64,000 nucleotides of DNA from positions 24,295,395 through 24,359,394 of the forward strand of contig NC_135250.1 in assembly GCF_964204865.1 (NCBI RefSeq), written 5' to 3'. Under the pieces are notes generated by a model that searched no databases, was not told the DNA's origin, and worked only from the letters and a program-made list of their open reading frames with translations. The position numbers and the translations under genes were made by a program. Source of the stretch: Styela clava. Lineage: Eukaryota > Chordata > Ascidiacea > Stolidobranchia > Styelidae. Shown one piece after another: positions 34,101 through 54,265 of this stretch (positions are counted from its first letter, which is position 1; every line of letters starts with the position of its first letter).

Positions 34101-35700
34101 TATAATATTGGAAATAGAAATATTATTGGAAAATAGACATGCTGGCCTCCTTTTATCAAATCGCCTGACCATAAATGGACCCGTAATTCGCCGTATCGGT
34201 ATGCTACTGTAGAAGAAAACATTTTGAATAAGTAGGCCAATGTTCTCCTGGTCGTATTCATATCAATTGGCCACAAATATCCGATACGTTATCTTGTTTA
34301 TGCTCCCATCGTAATATTGCCCAAGGCTGCTAGACAGCAGAGACAAACGTGTGTATAAACGTGTGTATACTGCAGCAGGTGAAAGTACTTGATTACGTAA
34401 ACATTTATATTCAATCCAGCAATTAGTAAAATGCGTTCACAAGGTTGGAATGTGATAGTTTATAATGCTATTCAGAAATTGCAAATGCAACATAGAGTAT
34501 GAGTTTGCTAGTCCAACCAAGCAGATAATGGAATAATGACGTTGTAAAGTAGATAGTATTCGTCTGAACGGTCGCGAGTTGATAGACGCCTGGTTTACTT
34601 GTATACAAAAAGTGGACGTTGGGTATGATGCCACACTATTTTTGACATTTTGCTATCAAAATTGCTTATTTGATGCGAGTTTTTACAATGCGAACATAAT
34701 TAGTTGACACTGCTTAGATCAATTAGAACTGATGGAAGTTTTCATGAAAATTTGAACAAATTTGCGGGTCGGAAGTCAAGTTAAACTATGTATTCACTTT
34801 TTTCTAATAATAAATAATAATATGATACATTCGTCTCCAAAATTATTGTCTAGAATTAAATGCACCTGAAATATTCCAATGTAATTTTACGCTGCATCAG
34901 GATAGTACTAAAAGTGTTAATTTCACAGTAATTACATCTGACAGACAAGCATTTATTTATACTTGTGTTTTCGCACCTTAGAAAATATAGGTGTGTTGTA
35001 AATACCTAATTTTCACTTTGCGTAAATGTAAAAGAATTTGAAATCGATACTTAATTATAATGTTCGTCAACAAACCGTTTTAGCGTGAACATTCCTGACG
35101 TATGAGCTCACTGATGACGAATTATGTACCAGCAGGTAAATACAATTTTTTAAACAAAAAAATGGAGGAGTCTTTTTCTCATTATTTTGGCAGGCTTTGC
35201 ATCCCAGCTTGTTATCTAATGGCTTCGTATATAACTGAAAGACAATATTAGAACACCAATTTCTCGATTTTCAGAGTCTTGCCTACAGCGAACTGTAATT
35301 TCCCCATTACATTGTAGCTTTAAAATGTATAGCCTAACACTTCACAGTCGGTTATTTCTCTACGCAGTCTTGTGCGAGTACTATACATTTATCAATGATT
35401 TTCACGCATGGCCGAATATAAAAAGTAAGCATTTTTCCTCTATTGCTTCTATGACGTATTATGCCATTTCGTTTCTCTGATTGTATTCTGTTGTTTTTTA
35501 AAAATACCTGCCCAGTTTCGTGATGTGCGTTGTACTTACCGGTACGAAGGGAAATTTCCTCTTCAAAACAGGAAGGAATCTATACAACAAGGGATTTCTG
35601 CTTGAACGCCGCAGTGATTCAGTCATTGTGTCAGTTGCCATTTGTGTAGTCTATGAACGTGAAAAGGGAGCATTTTGCCGCCCTTATCATATATATTGGT
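31106..35700. other. Intergenic DNA with no supported gene
   Basis: No frame shows a recognisable domain. A tRNA B-box-like GGGTTCGAGCG on the minus strand at about 33565-33580 has no A box and is probably a SINE remnant. A short plus-strand frame at 31847-32035 begins with a hydrophobic stretch (LVLLSACLVSL) but has no splice or family support. Confidence 0.35.
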
Positions 35701-35712
35701 TCAGGTGTAAGC

Positions 35713-36075
35713 TATAATATAACATGTCTGCGAATGCCTTACCTGTATGTAGATTGGACCCTTCACAAAAACAAAGGGTGCTAGCGAAGCGCGGGTTCAC
35801 CACACTACAACGCGAAATCTACATTAACGCGAGGCCGAGGTAAACTTCATGGCATCATTTTGTATTGCCTTCAATCGGTGTTAACTAGACTATAACATTC
35901 CCGTAAATGCCTTACTGTATGCTGTTGTTAGACCTTCGGCGTAAAGAAAGGGTGCTACCATAGCGCGAAGTCTACCACACCATAGTGCGAGATCTACCTC
36001 AAGCGTGAGGTGTCTGTTGAGGTCAGAGTGCAGCTCTAGGAGCGATTTGAACTGCCCTCAATCGATGAACCAGTT
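35713..36075. repeat. Diverged tandem duplication, two units of about 180 bp
   Basis: Unit 1 (about 35713-35890) and unit 2 (about 35891-36075) share, in the same order, AATGCCTTAC, AAAGGGTGCTA, AGCGCG, a C-ACCACAC block, GCGA-ATCTAC, GCGAG/GCGTGAGG and CCTTCAATCG/CCCTCAATCG. Both are notably richer in CG than their surroundings. No coding frame is maintained between the units, so the function is unknown. Confidence 0.6.
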
Positions 36076-36257
36076 CAGGCCGGGAAGGAATATGAGACTG
36101 CGGCAAGGTATTCGACATATGCCGCTAGACCTCAAGCTATAAGCACCAAGAAAAGTTTTGGGAAGGCTAGAAGAAACTCCCATCTTTTACGGCATACAGA
36201 GAAGTACATGTAAAGGGAGTTGATCCAAATGTACTACTTCATACTTACCGTTGTGTT

Positions 36258-36656
36258 TTAGATTGATGTGTTTTTTCGGAAATTAACCGGGTCTTTGTTT
36301 CGAAACTGTTCGCCAGATACGACAGTAAATAGTGTTTGAATATGCCCAGGCCATGAGCCTAATGGTAGATTTTCACTGATGTTCCATAAACTACAATAGC
36401 ATTTCGTAGCCGCAATTGTCGTAATTTCAATTGATTGATAGACCCAAATGATTGACAATGTTGTCGCTCCCACTGTGGTAGTCGACCAACTCGTAAACAA
36501 TAATCGATTCTCATGGAAACAAATTGACTTGTAATTTAACGGCGTCGTAAAATGGCAATTTTTGCACCCATTGCCACCGCGAGCAAAAGCAAGCCTGGGA
36601 AATTGTCGCTCTACGAAACAACCGATTTTACATAGTGCTCGTAATCGAACTTTCAA
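36258..36656 (-). CDS. Orphan ORF or exon, unrecognised
   Basis: A 132-codon open stretch on the minus strand, unusually long for this AT-rich DNA. It opens on TTG, so it is more likely part of an exon than a complete gene. The translation is rich in Cys, Trp and Thr (for example NENL-type ISENLPLGSWPGHIQ and TVVSGEQFRNKDPVNFRK), without a domain I recognise. Its stop lies 9 bases before a consensus donor ACG|GTAAGTATG. In a second frame, GIFKHYLLSYLANSFETK runs open to that same donor, so the true frame is unresolved. It could be an exon of an unrecognised minus-strand gene or a repeat-derived frame. Confidence 0.25.
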   Translation of the reverse strand: MKVRLRALCKIGCFVERQFPRLAFARGGNGCKNCHFTTPLNYKSICFHENRLLFTSWSTTTVGATTLSIIWVYQSIEITTIAATKCYCSLWNISENLPLGSWPGHIQTLFTVVSGEQFRNKDPVNFRKNTSI

Positions 36657-37281
36657 TTTTGAAAATGCGATATTTCACTATCAGATTTCAGCTACGAATA
36701 TGGCGTAAAACGGTTAATATCAAAAAACTCTGGTATGTCAGTACTGGCAAAACCTTTTTCATGCGTTGCCTGCAATCATGCCTTCCAAGCATTCGAGTTT
36801 CTGTAATGCATTAAAAGTATATCTTGGCGAAGTAATGCTGATTTTATGCGTTACTGGTGAATGGGCCTCTATATTCAAGTTTAACGAGACATTTCCTTAA
36901 ATGTTCTAGAATCTAATTCTAGACTACAACACATTGACTTTTTGTGCAGCCTTTGCATTTATTTTTTCTCTGGTCGTTGAATGCAATTAAATCTAATTCG
37001 TTAATTGAACTTGAAATGCATAACAATCGATTGAAATGAACGCAATATTATTTTATGATCATTTAGAACATTACGATCAAAATTTTCATTCAGTATTCGT
37101 TGTTACCAATTTCCGAATTTTAGTAGACTACGTCAACATAGGCTTTTAATTTTTACGACAGTCACTCAACGCTATTCTTTGTGAATCTTTAGAAATGTAG
37201 GCGGTGTGAAATAATGTATAGCGTGAGTAGTCTAATTTAAAACAGCAATATTTGAACGAATTGCCGTTCTTTTGTATCAAT

Positions 37282-45150
<7,869 letters not shown>

Positions 45151-45159
45151 TGACGTCAT

Positions 45160-47395
45160 AAATAGGCAATATAGTTAGTTAGGCAAGTTAATTATAAACC
45201 CCGTCTTCCAGTTGCCACTCTGCCAATTGAAATTTTATGATATTATTGCTATTTTCAATTATCGTCGCATTAGGAATTACGTCATGTGCATGGTGACGTC
45301 ACATACTAATTCGAATATACATCTCGTAGAAGAAAGTCTTTTATTTATCACGCTCCCAGATTATATGAAAAATTTGAAAATTCTTTATATTTTTATTTTT
45401 TTCTCTCTCGTAGCTATCTCAAGTTTTTTTATTCTGTTTTTTCATAAAATAAGCTTATCAACTATTGTTTTTCATTTTATCGTCATATTTTATCCAGTTC
45501 CGCCATTGCAGTAAATTATCGTAGATAAGAACATTATTATTTTATGATTTTGATATTTTTTATTCCAATGTTACGACATTCTTCTTATTTTGATTTGTTC
45601 GTAGTGTTTTATATGGGTGTTTCCGATGCCTCAACATTAGCGTATATGCGGTCATTTCTTTTTGTATAGAAGATTTTGCGTTGTTTTAATTCGTTTACTA
45701 ATATGTGGTCGAAGGCAACGTCTCTGTATATTTTGAATTTTCCCTGGGGTGTCTCAAAAATGTCGTGTCCTGCTTGTTCCACACTCGTACCAATTGTATG
45801 AATCTCACTCCATGTGGATAGAATGCTTACTCGAACGGCTTTAATCTATCCTAACCAAGAGTAGTTGTGCAAGTAGGACAAAATGGGACATGTCTGGGAA
45901 GTAGTAAAAAAAAACATTTTTGAGATACAGACACCCCGTGTCGGGATTTCATAATTCTAAAATTACAATCTATATCAAAAAACTATTGCAAACAAAGTTT
46001 TCGCAGTCAAAATTTTGCCATCATCAAATAGGAGGCGAGTGTCAGCGGTGCAGCGCAGTTGTGGAGTCACATTTTTTCACCAAAATCAGTTTATTGGATA
46101 GTCCTATCCGGTCTCGTCTTTTACGCGACACTGCTGGCCTGCATATACTGCAAAGAGAAATTTGAGCGACTATATTCACCATGATAACATTGGGTGAAAG
46201 TTTTATATTTTCAAATAATTCGTTTCAGGGTTTATTTTGCCATAAACTAACCTTCAATTACTTTTTATTTATTCATTCTCTACGATTGTCGCTCTGTATA
46301 GTCAACCTACCCAATTTCATACACAACTGGGGTCGTCGAGTCTTTCAGTCCCAAATCTGAGATACCTGTATATTATAGTGAATTCGGGTCGTCGCGTTTT
46401 CTTGAATATCTTTTTTTGTGTACAGTCTTATAAATTGCAACATTGATCATCATTTCCATGGCAGTATTTTTATGATTTACTCATTATATATATATTGTGT
46501 TTACGATAATATTGTTCTATAGTTTTCTTGCTCTATTGGATCGTTATTGATCTTCTTTTCAATCTTGCTTTAATCGATCTTTTATATTAAATTGTATTCA
46601 ATCAACGCCCAGTTTGATATGTGGAAGCAAGGAAGACTGTAATCATGCACGACCTTAATATAATGTGCTGTTTCTTGCTGATGAGCATTCAGAAGACGAA
46701 CCCGTTCTTAAAATGTCCGGCCAGCGTTATATTTCCAAGAATTATGTTTAAGATTGGTGCAAAGCGGGTCATGTTGATGTAGCTTACGCAATGACATATA
46801 TCAGTTAATATAGAGTTCAAATTCTTCTTATCATGTAATCTTATGTTAAGTTCTCGTATTTTTATAGATTTCTGAATAGTTTTCTGAAACAAGGCACCTT
46901 TTGTTAGTGCTTTTGATATCAAGAAACTTTTTTAAATTTTAAATCCCATCGCTGGTGGCATCATGTAGTGTGCAATAATTCTTAATGTTATGTATATCCG
47001 CAGAAAACTTGAATAAAGGGCTATAGCATAAATTTGACGAGCGAACGAGCGGTTACGGGATAACTCCAAAAGTGAATACCCACAGCCAAACTATTTATGC
47101 TGTCGTGCCGACTTTTATCTTTCGATTCGATTACATATGCGAAAGCTAGGCAGTGTTTGTATTTATAAAATATGCAACATAGCTGCCGTGTTTGGAATAC
47201 TTGATAGACCTGGACTTTCAACAAATTTAAGGGTCACATTAGACAATTTTACGATCAGTCAATCGCATGCATGACTTGATATTAGTTTCTTGCTCTAAAA
47301 GTCACCATACTTTTGTATGGCACCTGAAATCAACGATGCAACACAAAAAGTAGTGCGACAAGCAATGGCAGTCGATTCTTCTATAAATAATTTGG
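45160..47395. other. Region between TTC22 and the next repeat, no supported gene
   Basis: This holds the presumed TTC22 3' UTR and intergenic DNA. No clear AATAAA lies in the first few hundred bases after the stop, so the transcript end is not placed. The short frames at 45212-45514 and 46689-46922 show no family signature. Confidence 0.35.
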
Positions 47396-47580
47396 CACTC
47401 CAGAAGTGTGTGTGCCAATATGAAGATAACTAATTTTGTTCGCCTACTTCACATCAAATTGTGCAAAGGGACTGAAGCCTATGGGCAAGAGATATAATAA
47501 TCACTTTGCTAACACGGACAGTCCCCAAACTCCTAATACACTAAAATACGAAAATGGGAATAAAATTATGGCTTATTTGG
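47396..47580. mobile_element. Short TIR element, CTCC-GAAGT family, copy 2
   Basis: Same orientation and order of blocks as copy 1 at 30894-31105: CTCCAGAAGTGTGTGTGCC, ACTAATTTTGTTCGCCTAC, GGGACTGAAGCC, CACGGACAGTCCCC and AATAAAATTATGGC. The right end is degraded, lacking the CTAACCCTAACCC part. It is non-coding. Confidence 0.55.
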
Positions 47581-48381
47581 TTAGATAAGTCTATCACGGC
47601 ACACAACGAAGATTTGTAAATATAGCAAGCAATCCCTAACAATCCGTGTCTTGATTCCTAGGATAGAGGATATAGTGCGTCCTTGAGTCTCACAGTTTGA
47701 CACTATTAAACATCTCACACCAAATGTATTGTAATCATTTCATCTGCTTGTATTTCATTTTTGATTCCAAAAAGGGAAAATTAATCGAAGTAGAAACATA
47801 ATTTAACAACAAACATAATAAAAACAGCAAATTCGGCCATATATAGAGCCGACATGCGAATCGTAGTAAACACCTATACACAGGTTATCAAAAAATTCAT
47901 CGGTCAGTTTTTTCTTTTCAAAAATTTGAAAGGCGGAAAAAATGATAATTATTGTTACGTCATAAACAAGTTGGAAATTGTCCTTGAAAATGACAGTTTT
48001 TGTGAATGAGAGAACAATTTTAATCAGTAAGGTCGTTTACAGGACGCCTTAGACTTTGGCATTATTTTTAGGTTACAAGTATGCTAACATTTATGGAACA
48101 TCGTTACAAAAAAGGTCGAGTGGCAATATAATAAGTAAAAATCACAAAAATTAAAAATAAATATTGCAGAAAAAAATGAGAACGGCTAGCAAAAACATAC
48201 ATAACAAACACGGATGATCCATACATAGTCCGTGCTTGTCCGAATACAATAACGACCATCTTGCAAACACGCCTGCGCGCCACAATGTGTCAAACAAAAC
48301 AACCCCACTTTCTTGGTTTTTCTTTGGTCGGTTGCTAACCAAAGGCATAGTACGTCATTGGCTTCGTACACTTTAGTGACA

Positions 48382-50112
48382 TCACAAGTACGTGACGTCA
48401 TCTTGCGTTTGTATCCAGTTGTAAACCGCTTGATTGGAACCCTTGTTTGTGGGTTTGTAAGATACAGTCAAAACACGGTCGGTTTCGGTCTTCGTGTGGT
48501 ACGATTTTGACCGAATTTTCGGTACTGGTCTGGTCTGGGTCGGTTCAGGCAAATTGTGGGCTCCCTGGTTCGAATACTTTGGTGCATATGACGCTGGGAA
48601 CGCTTTACTGTGCGGTATGGCAATATATTCGTTAGACTGTACAGTGTGCCGCCTTCTCTGGACCCAAACAGGTTCTTGTACTGGTCTTGAGTAACTATCA
48701 GCTTCGTTCATGACAAATTTCGTTGGGGAATGTAACGACGAACTCGAACTTGATGACGTCAGGGATGACGATGACGTACGTGAAGATGATGACGTCAGCG
48801 ATCCTGCTGAACCAGCAGCAGAAGGCTTTCGCACCACTGGAGGGCATTGTCTTGTGCTTCGTAACGGTTGTCGTTGTCTTGAGACATCGATAAGATTTTG
48901 ATAGTCTCGACGTTCAATTTCAAATTTTGTGCCTGCGTCCGAATCGTTGGAGTATAATCGTCCATTTTCGTACATTATGTCTGGTTCTTGTTCAGCAATA
49001 GGTACAAAAGCTAAATTTTGTAACTGGTTTCCGACGTTCATTCGTGCTATATGTCGTTTATGTGAAGGATGTTGCAGGAGCCTGTATGCAGCTGACTTTT
49101 TATCGTTTGCAGAATACGGACGACGATTAGGAACGCTAGGAAGTGCATCATGAGTGCCATCAGGACGAACAGAAATCCTTTTAGCGCGGTTGCGAATATC
49201 TTGAGGTTCTAGATTAGAGGAGGCGGATCTTGGCCTTGGCTTTTGATACGCATCACTGCTAGAGCGGAACGGGCCAGAATAACTTCTATTTATAATGCTT
49301 TTCCTTACAGCAAGTGCGTATTCTGCAGCATCGCGGGAATCAGAACCGTTTGATCCTCTTCGTGTAGAATAACCAGAGCTATTATGAATCATACCATCGT
49401 CATAATGTTTTGTGCTGTTCTGGTACACTCCCGCATTGAAAGACTGCGTTTGGCGGGGAAACGGGTATGACCCACGTTTCATAGATGATCCGTGCATACG
49501 ATAGTATCCTTCTATATCACCGGCAAAGTCTTCTTCTATTGAATAGTCTGTCTGTCTGAGTGTCGCTGGGTGATTACAGTCTGTCTGTCTGAGTGTCGTT
49601 GTTCGCTCACTTTTTTGTGAAGCTTTATCTAATGAAGAAGACCCCGTGGATGCGTTAGATATATTGGACGAAGGTGGACTCGAGGATCGGTTTGATACTG
49701 GAAGAGACGTCGTCGATGACAGTGTAGAGGAGGCACCGCTCATTGAAAGAGCTGAATCGCTCGATGTAGACACTAAGTCAGAGTCTAAACACTTTTTTGA
49801 GGCCACTATAGGAGGTTCCTGATTTACAGGTGTATCATCAGCCGGTAATGTGTCATCGTTATCAAAAACCTCACAGCTCGAATTTTGGCGCGAAAGTACA
49901 GACTGTATACTTTCTTCGTCATCTTCTTGTTCTTCCGGAACAATTTCCGGTACGAGGTCAAAGTTGACAGTTACGGGATCTTGACCTTCTTCACTCAAAC
50001 TTCGTTTGATCGCTTCTTGTTTTTCTTCCACCATCCACCGTTGTTCTTCTATTCTATCGTTGATCACTAAAAACTTCCGCAGGATGTCTCTGTCGAGTTG
50101 GCGCAATTGTTT
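48382..50112 (-). CDS. Last coding exon of a serine-rich, coiled-coil, PDZ-ligand protein
   Basis: I do not recognise the family. The exon begins after the acceptor TTTTCTTTAATTTCAG and encodes 576 residues to the stop. There is no start Met at its 5' end: the frame continues upstream as KQLRQLDRDILRKF, so earlier exons exist. The first 45 residues form a charged helix (FLVINDRIEEQRWMVEEKQ), probably a coiled coil. Then come an acidic stretch, Ser/Thr-rich disordered sequence with basic phospho-site-like motifs (RGSNGS, RPRSASS) and a poly-serine tract near residue 445. The C-terminus is DDVTYL, a class I PDZ ligand (T-x-L). This suggests a junctional or cortical scaffold; an N-terminal-RASSF or FRMD4/INAVA-like relative is conceivable but unproven. 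The codon usage is unlike surrounding DNA, with TGACGTCA at 48393, 48754 and 48790. Confidence 0.75.
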   Translation of the reverse strand, partial: KQLRQLDRDILRKFLVINDRIEEQRWMVEEKQEAIKRSLSEEGQDPVTVNFDLVPEIVPEEQEDDEESIQSVLSRQNSSCEVFDNDDTLPADDTPVNQEPPIVASKKCLDSDLVSTSSDSALSMSGASSTLSSTTSLPVSNRSSSPPSSNISNASTGSSSLDKASQKSERTTTLRQTDCNHPATLRQTDYSIEEDFAGDIEGYYRMHGSSMKRGSYPFPRQTQSFNAGVYQNSTKHYDDGMIHNSSGYSTRRGSNGSDSRDAAEYALAVRKSIINRSYSGPFRSSSDAYQKPRPRSASSNLEPQDIRNRAKRISVRPDGTHDALPSVPNRRPYSANDKKSAAYRLLQHPSHKRHIARMNVGNQLQNLAFVPIAEQEPDIMYENGRLYSNDSDAGTKFEIERRDYQNLIDVSRQRQPLRSTRQCPPVVRKPSAAGSAGSLTSSSSRTSSSSLTSSSSSSSLHSPTKFVMNEADSYSRPVQEPVWVQRRRHTVQSNEYIAIPHSKAFPASYAPKYSNQGAHNLPEPTQTRPVPKIRSKSYHTKTETDRVLTVSYKPTNKGSNQAVYNWIQTQDDVTYL

Positions 50113-53100
50113 CTGAAATTAAAGAAAATGGAGTAAATTACTAAATTCTCACAAAAATAACGAAAATCAATAGTTTTATGCCATTAAAATTCATATCCAA
50201 AATTTTGACAAATAAATATTAAGCGTGATCTTTTACAGTCAGGGTATAAAAAAGCTATTGTGTAACCCACGCCAAAAAATCCGTTCTAAACTCGTTTATG
50301 AACCCAGATGTGGGGCAGATATCATGCAATCAGTAAAACTATGTAACTCAAAACAATGCACAACAGTTTAATTGTCTTCGTGTCTGTCTATAACACACAA
50401 ACAAATGACATCGACAAATACACTTGATTGTCTTGTGAATGATTTCAGTGACTTTTGTTTGCGCAAGACGACCTTTTAAATGTTTGACATTGCGCAGGCT
50501 CATCTTGAATTTTATTTCATTTACATTGGCCAAGGAAGGTTCAATGATAACCTAGCTCTATTCGAGCTTGATTATCAATGTACCATACAAAAGTAAGATA
50601 TGAAATTACGGTATTTATTTTAACGTAGGTAAAGGTCAATGAGTTACTTGTGATATGTAACCTTTCGTACAAATTTTGAAAATAATGACGTCACAAAAGT
50701 GACGTAAGACTTTCATAACAAAATTAATGACCTTCACACAAACAACTTAGAAATCCTGCTATGCTAATTAGTTGAGGCAGTAAAAATTTACTGAAATCTA
50801 CATTGCGGCGATTCTGTCTCGAAAGCAATAGTAGATTCAGCAAAAACCCAAACGAGTATATACAGACAAGACATTCCAATTATGCATCTATATCAATATA
50901 AATTATTAATAGGTATGAGACAGATAAACCAACAATATGCAAGTCATGGCCCAGACCGAACTAGACGCCTTCTGGTCGGAACAATGTTCCTTATCTCACA
51001 AAAGTGGAGATACCTTGGTATTTCATTGCATAACTATCAAATGGAATTCTTTCCATATAAGAATTACAGATTCAATATTCGTTGCAGCACAAGTAAAAAT
51101 GTACAACTTCATCACACATAGAAATTCAATTTGCATTTCGATATATATGATTGTTAGTATGCTTTCCTTCTTGCACAAATAATTTTTTTGCTGCATTTAC
51201 GCCAGGGTGTTAGATGCTCAATAACCATATTTTACGCTTATTTTTTAGTCCATCATTCGTGTTTATAAACAATAAAAAATTTCTAAATTTTGCTCGGTTT
51301 CCGGGTATGCGCTTAAACTTATTTGGCGACGTTTAATCATTTTCCGGCTAAAATTCAATTTATTTTTGCATTGTTTTGGATTTCATAGAAATGTCGATAC
51401 CTAAATACACAGATAAGAATTGTTGTTTTTTGCATTTTCCAGTTAAGTGACCTAGAAAGTTGTGAAAATCAAATATTTATGATATAAAAGACACACAAAC
51501 CAATACCCAGGTACTGATAAGAAAATTCAACAATTCAAAATGGGTTAAATCCACACCATTATCATGCATGGTCCGAACTCGTCAAGTGATAAACCTTAAG
51601 TTCGATCGCGCATAAGTTCGACATATATCAAGGTTTTGAGTAGCTCTTCATTTCTACAGTATATATTTTTTAATAAAGCAAATATTATGATGTCACGTAC
51701 GCGTGACGTCAGTATTATCAATTCCACAGATTTTTTCTAATTATTTTTTGGTCAGTAATGAATAATAGCTATATTCTAATCGAATCGAAGTACCCTTTCC
51801 CTTGTTAACCACAAAATTATAGTCTAGACCCGTTAATGCACTCCGTTAACCCTCGATGACGCCCGCTATCAGTCTTTGTCAGAAATAGTAAGCCATAAAG
51901 CAAACAAACACAAGTTAGCGGGTTGATTATTTCGATTTAACCAATGCCAAATTACGTATCAGCCATATATAAAACAGGTCATTTACCGAAGGTCCATCCT
52001 TAACCACCATTTTTGAGAAAATAAAAACTACTAGTTTACCAAACTTGCCGATGATGATGTATGTCTTAGTCGTGTCTTGACGCTACAGGAACCCAGTAAA
52101 ATATCGAACCAAGACACGACAGAAACGATAATTGCATTTTTGTGTTGTAAAATTGTACATTTTTGTGTAAACTTAACACAAAACAGATAAAACTATACCG
52201 TGATAAGCGTGATAATATGCAGACCTTTTCCACTCACTAAGTAATGCGGTCTCAATGAGTAAAATAAATCGCCCAAACTGGAATTTTAATAACTTTCTAG
52301 TTTTTATTTCGTAAATCATCTCATTTATCATTACGGATAGAAAAAGAGAGAGAGATGGAGTACAGTAATTTGGTAGCATTGAGTAAACCAAGACTAGCAA
52401 GATTTAAATCGACTGGAATCAAATTTTGAAAATTGAAAAAAGATTCCCTTCCGCACGAACGATTGTTATATGAGCAAACATATAATCAACCCCAATAACT
52501 TCGTTTATTTCTAGATTTTATAGTTTCCCATTTTGATCATGTAGTGTAAAATCGATCAAATATTTAGATGGCTCCAAAAATTGCGAAATAAAAGCACGCA
52601 ATTATTATAAAAATATTGGATATCATTTATCATTCGATCCAAGCAAAAATATATATATAATGCCACTGTATTGGTTAGGTAAAATTTCGGAGCGTGATAA
52701 TAGAAGTGTAAAGGATGTCGGTTTGTCCATCCCATTTATATTCTAACGTCCTTCTCTACTCCCCTTTGCACAATCGCCGTAGGGGTTGTTTCTATTTACG
52801 ATCGTAGTAATTATAAGGTTTCTCAATGAACAGGTGCCATATCAAAGGTTTGTCACGCCGATTATTATAGATTTTACAAGTAAAACTGATTAATCGTTTC
52901 ACAGGGAATCGTGTATGGATGATAAACATGTTTTCGTAAATTGAATGGGTAATTGTAACTGTAAGCAATTATACAAGAAATTATAACCATATTCTTATTT
53001 AACGAAATATGAAATGTGTGGTACTCAATTCTGTGCTACGATCATTTTTTTGTTGTGATACCCTGTACTGGCATCCACTAAATGCTACTTTGTGTGAAAA

Positions 53101-54100
53101 GACCGCAATCTTGCTTTTTTGGTATTGCCTACCTGATGTATTACGTCCTGGTTGATAATTTAAATAAGTTCGTTACATTTTTTTAACAAAATTCAAAATA
53201 AGAAATTGCCAGTTTGGAAGGACAGAAATCTTTCCTGCTTAGCATTGCCAAACCCGGAATTTGGGCTCGCTATGTTTAACCAGCGGTAATTAGGCCCATC
53301 ACTCTAAGAAACGGGTTTTCCTGCAAAGTCGAGATCGGCAAAAAATATATCAAATTTTGCTTTTACTGCAAGAATACCCAAATTCTGCCAGATATATAAA
53401 ATATCCGTTAAATATTGAAAACCGCAATCGCGGTTGATTAGAAATATTTACAGCGCATAATTCGCAATACAGTCAGCTCAAACTCACGCCCATGAATTGT
53501 CAAGAGGGTTTTTCATGACCATTTCGTACACCAGTAAAGCCCAATTAAACGAACCTAGCGGAAAACGCTTCGCTAAACTCAACGAGGTTTCGCGGACCAA
53601 AACAAAACTCTTTTCGTGCCTATCTGCAAACGTATTGTGGAGCATTGAAGCCGGGTTTATCGTGGTACATCTGAATAGCTTTTGAAGTGCTTTACAAATC
53701 TAAAACCTCTCAAAATTGGAAGTTTCTGCTGCTCCTCTAACTCAAGAGAATTCAAGAAGCAATCAAACAATTATTAAAAGATGCTGGTTTCCGAGAGTAT
53801 TACTTCTTCAGAAAACGGAAATTAGTGTTTGGCATAGTATGGCCGCAGATAAAAGTTTGTATTATAAGTATGTCCCAGGCATGATTAAATTCATCGGTGT
53901 TCTAATTTAAAAAACCTAAAGAATTTTCAATAAGAGATTCAAGTTTTTTGTCAATCATACTTACCTAATGATAATCACACCCTGAATGAAATTTAGTTCA
54001 AGTCATAAGATTCTTGAAGTACAATAAGAGGAATGTTAAAAGAGTGATGGAAGAGTTCCTCGCCATATCAAAGCCACTAAAATGTTGTAGTGTATAACGG
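50113..54100. other. Presumed intron or upstream region of the minus-strand scaffold gene
   Basis: The gene at 48382-50112 must have upstream exons, but no convincing one is visible here. A minus-strand stretch near 50423-50502 reads MSLRNVKHLKGRLAQTKVTE with an AG before and GTGTAT after; its phase does not match the next exon, so it is not assigned. Two TGACGTCA motifs occur at 50686 and 51704. Confidence 0.35.
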
Positions 54101-54117
54101 AAAGTCAACATTGCAAT

Positions 54118-54265
54118 AAAATGTAAAAATCTGGCAACCATAGTAAAAAAACTTAAATACTGGCAACCATCGTTAGAAAATGTAAAAATCTGGCAACCAT
54201 TCTTGAAAAAATTGAAAATGTGGCAACTAACAATCAAAAAACTTAAAAATCTGGCAACAGTTAAG
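54118..54265. repeat. Minisatellite, about five units of roughly 30 bp
   Basis: Units of the form TAAAAATCTGGCAACCAT plus a variable A-rich spacer repeat about five times with drift (TACTGGCAACCAT, ATGTGGCAACTAA and so on). The array is short and imperfect, with no coding implication. Confidence 0.75.

Noticed and set aside
50348..50533. Upstream exon of the scaffold gene
   Set aside because: The helix-like translation is tempting, but the GTGTAT donor is poor and its phase does not fit the phase-0 start of the exon at 50112.
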